Assembly: GCA_947627945.1 (NCBI GenBank)
Contig: CANQYC010000008.1
Coordinates: 1-32,202, forward strand
DNA length: 32,202 nucleotides
Reading direction: 5' to 3'
Source: an uncultured Clostridia bacterium
Lineage (GTDB): Bacteria > Bacillota > Clostridia > Oscillospirales > Ruminococcaceae
Program-made: the position numbers and the translations under genes
In this document: positions 1 through 7,974 of the stretch, in pieces
Layout: every line of letters starts with the position of its first letter
Numbering within the stretch: the first letter of the stretch is position 1
The notes under the pieces: generated by a model
The model's input: the letters and a program-made list of their open reading frames with translations, nothing else
The model's database searches: none
Told to the model about the DNA's origin: nothing

Positions 1-59
1 CGTTGCTTTTGCAGATATATAGCCAATTTTTGATACCTTCTAGGCTTATTTTTGCTTTT

Positions 60-755
60 TTATGTGGCAAAATTGGGGTATAGCGCAGTTTTAGGATGTT
101 GTCCAGGGAAAATCACAATCGGATGATCCGCATCATAGCGAAACTGAATCAGCTTTGCCTTGTGCGTCCGCTTGTTGCTGTACTTCACAAAGTATAAATT
201 ATACAACTTCCCTGCATTGACATTCAGTTTCAATGACAGCGTATTCGGCTTGATGTCAAGCTCCAATTTTTCGATCAGTTCGGTAGCCGTTCCCTCCCAA
301 GCCGGATCATCCACATTGATGAAATTGCCGATTGTTTCAAGCACGGGTTCAGGCGGTTCAGCGTAATTCGGCGACTGTTCTCCCTTGAGATCCCAGCAGA
401 GAGTTTCCCTGTTCCGGGAAATCGTGAATTTCCTGTCCGGCTGATCTCTGCCTGAAACTTCAATTGTTGCATCGCTGTCAGTGCGTTTTGATTTGTACAT
501 GATGAATGCTCCGTCAGCCGCACCGAGCAGACCATTTGTCCCCGAAATCCTGTCGAAATTGTCATCAGACTTCTGTTTTCGGGTATGGTGTACCAGTATC
601 AGACAGATACCTGTTCTGTCTGCAAATGCTTTCAGTCCGGCGATAATGTCATAATCTCTTGCATAACTATAAGTATCGCCCTCAGTTTCACGCACTTTCT
701 GCAAGGTATCAATAATCACCAAACTGGTATCAGGGTGATTTTTGAGGAATGCACA
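60..755 (-). pseudogene. 5'-truncated RepA-like AAA ATPase (partial near-duplicate of the gene at 7975-9198)
   Basis: ORF 60-722 matches the central and C-terminal part of the 407-aa protein at 7975-9198 almost residue for residue (VIIDTLQKVRETEGDTYSYARDYDIIAGLKAFAD...). Homology stops near 755, where an in-frame stop lies just upstream, so the Walker A half is missing. Confidence 0.8.
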
Positions 756-770
756 AACATCTCACACAAT

Positions 771-806
771 AAAAAGCTGCCTGAAATTTATCAGGCAGCT
801 AATTTT
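771..806 (-). terminator. Rho-independent terminator of the DUF262 gene (probably bidirectional)
   Basis: AGCTGCCTGA-AATTTA-TCAGGCAGCT stem flanked by A-run/T-run, immediately downstream of the minus-strand ORF ending at 848. Confidence 0.75.
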
Positions 807-847
807 TGTTTCATGAAATATCAACGTATCCGCTATTATGTTTATAC

Positions 848-2587
848 TTACTTTACCAATCCATTTTCGGAAATATACTGCATAAACGTGTCAATAATAT
901 CGTTGGTACGTCTGATAATATCGTTTTCAGTGAAATCATCATTTGTTTTGGCAAGATTCAGGAGTTCATTGATCCCTGTTCCTTTTTTCTCCTGATTTCT
1001 GCTGTTGATATATCCATTGTAATATTTCTTCTTATCTTCAAAGCGATAGTCGGAGGCACGGATATTGATGCGCTTTTCAAGCATAGCCTTGTTGCCGAGT
1101 GATTCGAGATTTTTTACATCTGTTAATGATTTTTCCTTATCCTGACGATTTTTTGCATAAATATGCTCAATTTCAAATACAGTTTCTAAAGAAAGAAGTC
1201 CCTGAGAATCATCAAGAAAAGCCCACCATGCCAGCATGGCTTTTGTGATCGGACGACCATTATTAAAACTGAAATTGAGGAATGCAGATCTTACAGAGTT
1301 AATGTCAAATTTGAAGTCACTGAAAGCCACAGGATTGTCATTCACAATATTCACCATTTCTGCATATACTGGCGTGCGAAGCATATTGACCCCCGGATTG
1401 ATTACCGCATAAGTCCAGATGAAAGCTGTTATCTTTTCAAGAAAAACAAAAAATGCATCATCATTCAGATCGCCTTCAGCATCACGGTTGTGCAGATAGT
1501 ATACAGATACAAAATAGTACCACATACCATTCGGGGCATAATTCAGAACAAACAATTTCCGCAATATTTTTTCAGAAAATCTGTCTTTACTCTGATTCGA
1601 TACATCATTCCAGAAATCCGCCAGATCACGCAAATTTTCAAACGTTTTCTCATTTTTCAGCAAGGCATAGGAATTTTTCTCATAAAATTTACGGAGAGCT
1701 TCTGTGGTGGAGCTTTTGATTCCTTGTTTTGCCCTTTCATAATACATATACCGGGTGAAAAGTTCATCCATGGGTGTGCCGGAAATTGGATGAAAGATCT
1801 TGTTGCAAAGTTCCTCTAAATCTTTCCACTTTCTGATAAAATCATCTTTTTTGCCCTGTGAGGAAAAGAATTTATAAAACTGTGCCTTGAAAATATCGGA
1901 ATCCGATAACGGCATACCCCTGTCATTCAGCGTTGAGAAAATGCGCAGGGCTGTATCCTGTGATTCCGCTTCAATTGGGAGCAGAATGCAGTTGTTGATA
2001 AGCCTTGCTGGTAGATAGGCAAAATATGTAGGATAGTCATTCAAAAAATCATTGATCTTCTCTTGAAAGAAACGATAATTTACCGCATACTGGCTTTTCA
2101 TATCTTCAGGAGCTTCTCCTGTTTTAAGAATGCTGAGAAATTCGTCTTTCTGTACATCTGTTGCAACTTCAGAGTCTATTTTCAGCTGTGTTTTGATGAT
2201 TGCTCCGAGTTCATCTTTTTTCCATATGCATTTTTCAACTCGCTCCTGTACTAATTTCGTATCTGAATCTTTCATTTTGCCGAAACGTGCATAAAATGCT
2301 CGTAAAAGGAGCATCAGCGTTGTCAGGCGTTGCTGTCCGTCGATGATCTCTTGTTTACCATCATCATTCTTGAATGTCACGATCGGACCGAGAAAGTATT
2401 CATCAGTTGTTCTGAATTTTTCACTATTATCATCAGGGAATGCAAAAGAAAATATATCGTCCCACAGTGTTCTGCATTCTGTTTCCGACCAAGCATAAGG
2501 ACGCTGATAATCCGGGATCAGGAAATCGGTTTTCGGGTCGCTGAAAAGCGATTCGATTGTTTTCTGGTCAATGTTCAACTTTGACAT
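848..2587 (-). CDS. DUF262/DUF1524 (GmrSD-like) protein, putative type IV restriction/defence nuclease
   Basis: 579 aa. N-terminal IPDYQRPYAW and DGQQRLTTLMLLL (DUF262), C-terminal FEIEHIYAKNRQ...LESLGNKAMLEKRINIRASDYRFEDKKKYY (DUF1524 HNH-like). Confidence 0.85.
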   Translation of the reverse strand: MSKLNIDQKTIESLFSDPKTDFLIPDYQRPYAWSETECRTLWDDIFSFAFPDDNSEKFRTTDEYFLGPIVTFKNDDGKQEIIDGQQRLTTLMLLLRAFYARFGKMKDSDTKLVQERVEKCIWKKDELGAIIKTQLKIDSEVATDVQKDEFLSILKTGEAPEDMKSQYAVNYRFFQEKINDFLNDYPTYFAYLPARLINNCILLPIEAESQDTALRIFSTLNDRGMPLSDSDIFKAQFYKFFSSQGKKDDFIRKWKDLEELCNKIFHPISGTPMDELFTRYMYYERAKQGIKSSTTEALRKFYEKNSYALLKNEKTFENLRDLADFWNDVSNQSKDRFSEKILRKLFVLNYAPNGMWYYFVSVYYLHNRDAEGDLNDDAFFVFLEKITAFIWTYAVINPGVNMLRTPVYAEMVNIVNDNPVAFSDFKFDINSVRSAFLNFSFNNGRPITKAMLAWWAFLDDSQGLLSLETVFEIEHIYAKNRQDKEKSLTDVKNLESLGNKAMLEKRINIRASDYRFEDKKKYYNGYINSRNQEKKGTGINELLNLAKTNDDFTENDIIRRTNDIIDTFMQYISENGLVK

Positions 2588-2722
2588 TTATAACACCTCC
2601 ATTACACCCATTTGACATTGTTCCGTAGTCACTTTATATGCTGATGCTATGTTATCAATTTGTTATCACGGGCTTGTACAGTACCCTGAAAACCCCTGTA
2701 ATCAGGGATTTTCAAGGGGCTG

Positions 2723-2738
2723 TTTATTATTCCCACTC
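2723..2738. repeat. Putative attachment-site core (distal att of the guaA-integrated element)
   Basis: TTTATTATTCCCACTC matches guaA 3'-end TTTATCATTCCCACTC at 11996-12011 with one mismatch. The minus strand reads GAG TGG GAA TAA (E W E stop), the conserved guaA C-terminus. Confidence 0.75.
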
Positions 2739-2742
2739 GCTC

Positions 2743-2770
2743 CTTGAACTGTAATCTTAACCAGTTCAAG
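2743..2770. repeat. Inverted repeat beside the att core
   Basis: CTTGAACTG (2743-2751) and CAGTTCAAG (2762-2770), 10-nt spacer, within 5 bp of the att core. Confidence 0.6.
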
Positions 2771-2867
2771 TTAAGTTTTATCGCTTGTGGTATCTCAATT
2801 ATCTCAGTTGTCTGTCAGATTTGGAGTATCTGATTTTTTGTTGCCATTGTGTTGCCAATTCACATTT

Positions 2868-3764
2868 CTAAAAGAGCCCCATCATTTTAGCGTTTATTAG
2901 ATCAGCAGTGACATTTGCACCCAAACAAATTAAGTATTCTTTTAAACCTGATAAAGCGGATTTTATTAGTAAGGGACTTTTCTTTTCAATTATTTTCGTC
3001 TCAACTTCATCAACTAATTCGTTTGCATTAGCCATGTCATCTGAGGAAAGTGGTTCGTTTTTTAAGCTTTCTCTTATTTCATCAGCTAATTCAGTACTAA
3101 TATTTGTATTCATTGTAACAGTATTGTTATCTCCACTTGTTATCTGAGTTTTTTCTACATTTCCATTGATAACCGTCCCATAGTAATTATTGATTTGCTG
3201 CGGAATTTCTTTAGCCGCATCTGTTTCAGTTTGATTGAATATCATTTCATCACCTTTTATTCCTTGTTTTTCTAAAGTTAATGTCCATTCTAATAAGCAG
3301 TTTTTGACCTTATCGGTTATTTCATTCAATAAATGGAGACTAAAACTAATAATATAGCTTGTAGGGAATGGTGCAGTGCATATTTTATCAATAACTCGTG
3401 CTGCATCGGTTGAAATATTGATCTGAAAACTATTTGAATCTGATTTTGAACTCAACTCAATAATCGCACTAATCGAATCTTTCAACTTTCGGGTGCAAAT
3501 TGTTTCCTCCATTTTTCCATCCATGAATAATACACGTTTCCAACCATGATAAGGATTAAATGCTTTTAATACTCCCATAATTTGTCTGTATTCAGGTATT
3601 TCTTTCTCATCACATTTATATCCGTTTAGTTCAGAGAGTATCCAACTATCAAATTCTGTAAGATTTAATTTTGATGCTATAATATGTGCTTTACGTAATG
3701 CACTTACTATATCACAATTATTAACTAAAAGATCACGTTGTAGTTCTATAACTACACTGCCCAC
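2868..3764 (-). CDS. AbiTii-domain protein, putative abortive-infection/defence cargo
   Basis: N-terminal ELQRDLLVNNCDIVSALRKAHIIASKLNLTEFDSWILSELNGYK resembles the AbiTii N-terminal domain; later a polar segment INNYYGTVINGNVEKTQITSGDNNTVTMN. ORF track starts at TTG 3782, but SD GGAGG precedes GTG at 3762-3764, taken here as the start. Confidence 0.65.
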   Translation of the reverse strand: MGSVVIELQRDLLVNNCDIVSALRKAHIIASKLNLTEFDSWILSELNGYKCDEKEIPEYRQIMGVLKAFNPYHGWKRVLFMDGKMEETICTRKLKDSISAIIELSSKSDSNSFQINISTDAARVIDKICTAPFPTSYIISFSLHLLNEITDKVKNCLLEWTLTLEKQGIKGDEMIFNQTETDAAKEIPQQINNYYGTVINGNVEKTQITSGDNNTVTMNTNISTELADEIRESLKNEPLSSDDMANANELVDEVETKIIEKKSPLLIKSALSGLKEYLICLGANVTADLINAKMMGLF

Positions 3765-3807
3765 AATAGATTCCTCCCTCAATTTTTCCTGATTTTTGCT
3801 AATTGTG

Positions 3808-4923
3808 TTATTCCTGTCCCGACTTCTTCAAATTACAATCCCTACACAGCATCTGCAAATTCTCCGGAACGGTCTTGCCGCCTGCGTGCCAAGGCTTGAT
3901 GTGATCTCCGTGCATCTGGGCAAACTCATAATGTTTATTACATATCGGACAAATACCTTTCTGACGTTCGTAGGCTTCACGCTTCTGCGTGTCGGAGAAT
4001 ACTCTGATACTAAGATTTCTCTCATCACCGTCAAGGACATATGTGTATATCCCTTTTTTGTTGCCAACATCATCGTCAGCCATAAGCCGTGTGATAGTAG
4101 CTTCAAGTGCATCAGGATCAAGCTCCGTATCCTTGTATATATTATAAAGCAGTCCCCACTCTATACCTTTCATTTCTTTGCGGTATACGGGGAAAATTGT
4201 TTCCACCCACTCAATCACTCGCTTGAAGTAGATCCATATCTGATTAGCATTTGCATCATGCTGGTGAAGTGCCATATACTTTTCAATTGTATCCAAGCCG
4301 TCACGGGCAGCAATCCACCTGATAGCGGTTTCGAGATATTCTTGCCTTATGGGAGAACCGGACACATAGTTCTTTGCCATATTATAGGCAGCACAGGTCG
4401 GCTTTGAGAAATGCAATTTTGCATCTGAAAGCCAAGTGCCTGTATAGGCGGTATTGCGAAGCTCCTGAGCTGTCAGTGGTTTACCTGCTATATTGATGAC
4501 CTTGAACCACTCATGCACTTCCGAGGGCGTACCGTCACATATATAAATATCGAGAACATAGTCATCTATCTGCTTTTGCAGGTCTTTTTCCAAATTAAAG
4601 TAATATTTTTCATCTACTGCAAATGTTCGCTCACTTTCAGCAGCGTAACGGCAGATTGAAATTGTTCTCTGCTGTCCGTCCATAAGTTCATAGCGTCCGT
4701 CATCGGTTTTTGCCCAGTACATTGTGTTCAGCGGAAAGCCTTTCTTGACAGTACGGATTACTTCATCACGCTCTTTCGGTGCATAGACATATTCACGCTG
4801 ATAAGGTGGTCTTACATCGAGCAGTCCGCCATAGGCGACAATGCCCTCTATACCGTCTGTTCCACGTTCTTCATAGCCTTGACACAACTCTGCTACAGAG
4901 ATTTGAATGCGTTCAATTTTCAT
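3808..4923 (-). CDS. DUF262 domain protein with C-terminal HNH endonuclease
   Basis: RPPYQREYVYAPKERDEVI and LMDGQQRTISI (DUF262); C-terminal CPICNKHYEFAQMHGDHIKPWHAGGKTVPENLQMLCRDCNLKKSG (HNH with CxxC pairs). Confidence 0.88.
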   Translation of the reverse strand: MKIERIQISVAELCQGYEERGTDGIEGIVAYGGLLDVRPPYQREYVYAPKERDEVIRTVKKGFPLNTMYWAKTDDGRYELMDGQQRTISICRYAAESERTFAVDEKYYFNLEKDLQKQIDDYVLDIYICDGTPSEVHEWFKVINIAGKPLTAQELRNTAYTGTWLSDAKLHFSKPTCAAYNMAKNYVSGSPIRQEYLETAIRWIAARDGLDTIEKYMALHQHDANANQIWIYFKRVIEWVETIFPVYRKEMKGIEWGLLYNIYKDTELDPDALEATITRLMADDDVGNKKGIYTYVLDGDERNLSIRVFSDTQKREAYERQKGICPICNKHYEFAQMHGDHIKPWHAGGKTVPENLQMLCRDCNLKKSGQE

Positions 4924-4927
4924 TTTA

Positions 4928-5974
4928 TCACTCTTTTCTTTTTCTTATAGCTATTCTCTTATATTTTGCTTTGCCATTTATTACAGGTTTTGCAAGGTCA
5001 AGTTCGTTTGTAACACTACCACCATCAAATTTACCGAGAATTTCAAATTGTTCATCACAATGTGATGCAAGATAAGTAATTGGTACACCCATTATCTTAT
5101 CAGTATCACAAGGTATTTCTGCTACAGTTTCAACGTGAATAGCATCATAGGTATCATATGTGGGGTACATCTCTGGCGTATAGTGTTTATAGAGGTCAAG
5201 TGGTTGGTGACGAATATCTATATCCATATTGGTAAACCAGCATATATTTCCGAGTCTTCGCCATTTTTGCCCGTCCTCGTCCTGCTTGTAGTCTGTATTC
5301 TTTGATTCATAATAATCGGGTACTTTGAACCAGAAATGCCCGGCATTATATCCAAGCCACATTTTATTTTCCCTGAAATAATGAAAAATTTCCTTAAATG
5401 TGATATGATTCATATTTCCAAGAACAAGAAATAACTTTCCACTTTCGGCAAGCAGTGGGATATACTCTTTCATCAGAGAAAACGGTGGATTTGTTACAAC
5501 AATATCGCATTCATTCAGTAGTTCAATACACTCTTCAGAACGAAAGTCGCCGTCCCCATCCAAAAGCGTGAGAGCGTTCTTTTGGTTTCTCAGCAGATAT
5601 TCCACATCGCTCAGATCAACTGTCGAATCACCGTTGGCATCTATAACTTCTGTAATTTCTATTTTATAGGGCTTTTTTCCGTTTCCTGATGAATATGTGA
5701 TTTCCTCATCGTCAAACAAAGAAAGCTGAGTATAAGTGATAGGAGAAGTTGCATAACAAGTTGTAATCAGCTTTTTAAGTCCAAGAGCATTGAAATTCAA
5801 AGCAAAATACTTGAAAAAATTGCTCTCATAGGGGTCATCACAGTTGCAAAGAACAATTTTTCCTTTGAAATACCTTCTGTAATGCCGCAGTTCTTCTTCA
5901 ATTGTGGATAGCTGCGTGTAAAATTCGTCAGTCTTTCCTGTTTTTGACATATGTAAATTGCTGTTGCCTGCCAT
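4928..5974 (-). CDS. EcoRI-family adenine-specific DNA methyltransferase
   Basis: 348 aa; KTDEFYTQLSTIEEEL, CDDPYESNFFKYFALNF, VVTNPPFSLMKEYI (NPPF catalytic motif), FWFKVPDYYE. SD GGAGG upstream of ATG 5974; 4-bp gap to the DUF262-HNH gene. Confidence 0.85.
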   Translation of the reverse strand: MAGNSNLHMSKTGKTDEFYTQLSTIEEELRHYRRYFKGKIVLCNCDDPYESNFFKYFALNFNALGLKKLITTCYATSPITYTQLSLFDDEEITYSSGNGKKPYKIEITEVIDANGDSTVDLSDVEYLLRNQKNALTLLDGDGDFRSEECIELLNECDIVVTNPPFSLMKEYIPLLAESGKLFLVLGNMNHITFKEIFHYFRENKMWLGYNAGHFWFKVPDYYESKNTDYKQDEDGQKWRRLGNICWFTNMDIDIRHQPLDLYKHYTPEMYPTYDTYDAIHVETVAEIPCDTDKIMGVPITYLASHCDEQFEILGKFDGGSVTNELDLAKPVINGKAKYKRIAIRKRKE

Positions 5975-6068
5975 ATTGCGCCTCCTGTAATCTGTTTATG
6001 TCTCATTATTTATTATAACACATTTTTAGAATTATTTCAAGTATATTTTACAATTTTTTCATGTGTAA

Positions 6069-6108
6069 TGATACAGCTCACCCATTTTCAAACTGATGAG
6101 CTGTATCA
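6069..6108. repeat. 12-bp perfect inverted repeat between methyltransferase and relaxase
   Basis: TGATACAGCTCA (6069-6080) ... TGAGCTGTATCA (6097-6108), 16-nt loop; no clear T-run after it. Confidence 0.6.
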
Positions 6109-6237
6109 ATGTCATCATTCTAAAGCATTTATATTTTGATTCATAAATTATCCCATTTAGTACATGTGTAATCTTATTATCTGTATTGCTATATTTTGGT
6201 CAATATGCCATTGAAGCAAACATATTAAAACGTCCTG

Positions 6238-7529
6238 TTATTCCAGTCCCCACGATTTTTTCTTTTTGGTGGTAGACTGCTGTTGTGTTTCCTGTTTTTG
6301 TTGACTGTGAACGTACTCCTGAACCTGTTTGATTTCAGCGTACTTCTGCGGTTCAAAGCGTTTCAGTAAGTCAATAAACTCTGTCAGACTGTCAACCGTC
6401 CTCTGCAAATCTGAATTATTACGAGTAAGTTCGTTAATTCTTCCGGATCTCTCCATACCTCTTTGCCATAATTCACTTCGTTCTTTTTCGCATTTGTCGT
6501 ACTGCTCACGCAGAGCATAAACCGTATCGGTTGCCTTGTCTGCTCTTGAATTGACCTTTTTGACAAGTTTGCAAAGTTTTTGCACATTGGCAATAATGTC
6601 GTCCTTGTACTTCATAATAGACAGTTTACTTTTCAGCATTTCAGTGAGTTCAGTAATGATTTCAGCACATTTATTCTTTAACTTTTCGTCCTTTTCCACA
6701 TCGGGCAAATAATTGAGAATTTCATTGACTTTTGCGACTTTGTCCGTAATCTGCCCGTCAAGATTTTGGCATTCAGATTTTTTCTGTTCAATTTCTGATT
6801 CTGCTCTATCATTTTCTGTTTTCAGTGCATCGGCTTTCTGCCGTTGCTCTTTGTATTCAGCGACTTCCAATGTTCCTCTGGATTTTTCCGGTGCAAGCGG
6901 TTCAATACCGTGTTCACGGCAAATCTGATTCAGCACTTCCACCTCAGCAGAACGCCAACGGGCAATTGCCTGTTTTCCCTCACCAAATCCCATTTCTTTC
7001 AGGGCTTGTGCAATGCCGTTTTGGGTATCTTGTCCACGCTTGTAATGCCCGATGGGAATGTAGTCGATGTGCAGGTGCGGAGTTGCCTCGTCCATATGCA
7101 AAACCGCATTGAAAACATAGAAGTTCGGATTGCGATTTTGGAATCCGTTCATATACTCTTTCAGGCATTCTGCAACAAGCTGAAAATCTTCCGTGCCGTA
7201 ACCTGAATCTTCCATTCTGCCGATTTGCACAACGTCCTCATAAAAACTTTTTCTTTTGTCAGCAGCAGTACGGACATTGTTGCACGGTTTCACACCGAAA
7301 AGATGTTCATAATAACTGCCGTGAATTTTTCGATCATTGCGTTTCTGTCCGGCATTGTAACGCTCCGTTGATTCTGCAAAAAGCTGTTCATATGCCTCAC
7401 CTATCGGCTGACACACGAAAGTAATATTTTCGTGTGTGCGGAACACATCAACATTGTCCGCAATGAACTTCCGGTTGTTGTGAGTAATCGAGCCTTTGCC
7501 CTGCCCGAATGAAACTCTTTTTTTTTCAT
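6238..7529 (-). pseudogene. MobV/Pre-family relaxase, N-terminus out of frame across an A9 tract (frameshift or slippage)
   Basis: Main ORF 6238-7446 has NAVLHMDEATPHLHIDYIPIG and a long coiled-coil tail. The conserved N-terminus (VSFGQGKGSITHNNRKFIADNVDVFRTHENI) lies upstream in the same frame, but the SD-preceded ATG (7527-7529, MKKK) is out of frame because the A-tract is 9 rather than 10 or 7. Confidence 0.85.
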
Positions 7530-7652
7530 TTTTTCAAGACCTTTCTTTAATTGGATTTTCTTCTTTCTCTCTACGAAATCCAATCAGTTTTTACATCGAC
7601 AACAACTCCTTTCAAGACAGCAAAGATGAGCATTGCTAACCGCAAACGGATC

Positions 7653-7811
7653 GTTTCCGAATGATGACGGAGCATCACGGAAACAAAGCTGCGGAGCAGC
7701 AAATTACAAGCGAAGTGTCGCTTGTAACGCCATAGTACTTGTGATAGGGAATAAATCCCACATCACAAGTACATGGCGCCCTGCGGGGCAATCGGCTGAC
7801 GGAGCAGCCGA
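7653..7811. other. Dense array of six stem-loops (possible oriT/origin or structured RNA)
   Basis: GTTTCCGAATGATG-acggag-CATCACGGAAAC (7653-7684); GCTG-cggag-CAGC (7689-7700 region); TTACAAGCGA-agtg-TCGCTTGTAA (7704-7727); CGCCAT.GTACTTGTGAT.GGGA-ataaa-TCCC..ATCACAAGTAC.ATGGCG (7728-7778); GCCC-tgcg-GGGC (7778-7789); TCGGCTG-acggag-CAGCCGA (7792-7811). Confidence 0.75.
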
Positions 7812-7974
7812 AAAAATTTCAAAATCACCATTCAAAAAATGCTGAAAATCCGCATTACATTTTTGAAAAATCAACATTCTTTCCATAAAATTCTTCCCGT
7901 GACGATCCGTGTCGATGGTGACGGTCTTTTTGAGTCCTCACAAACATCGTCACGACCGTCACACATCGTCACGC

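Noticed and set aside
2840-2857. GTTGCCA repeats considered as a CRISPR or iteron array
   Set aside because: Too few and too short, irregular spacing; arm-type integrase sites are a better fit.
7653-7811. Hairpin array considered as CRISPR or an rRNA/tRNA fragment
   Set aside because: Stems differ in sequence and there are no regular spacers or tRNA-like cloverleaf; listed as unexplained structure instead.
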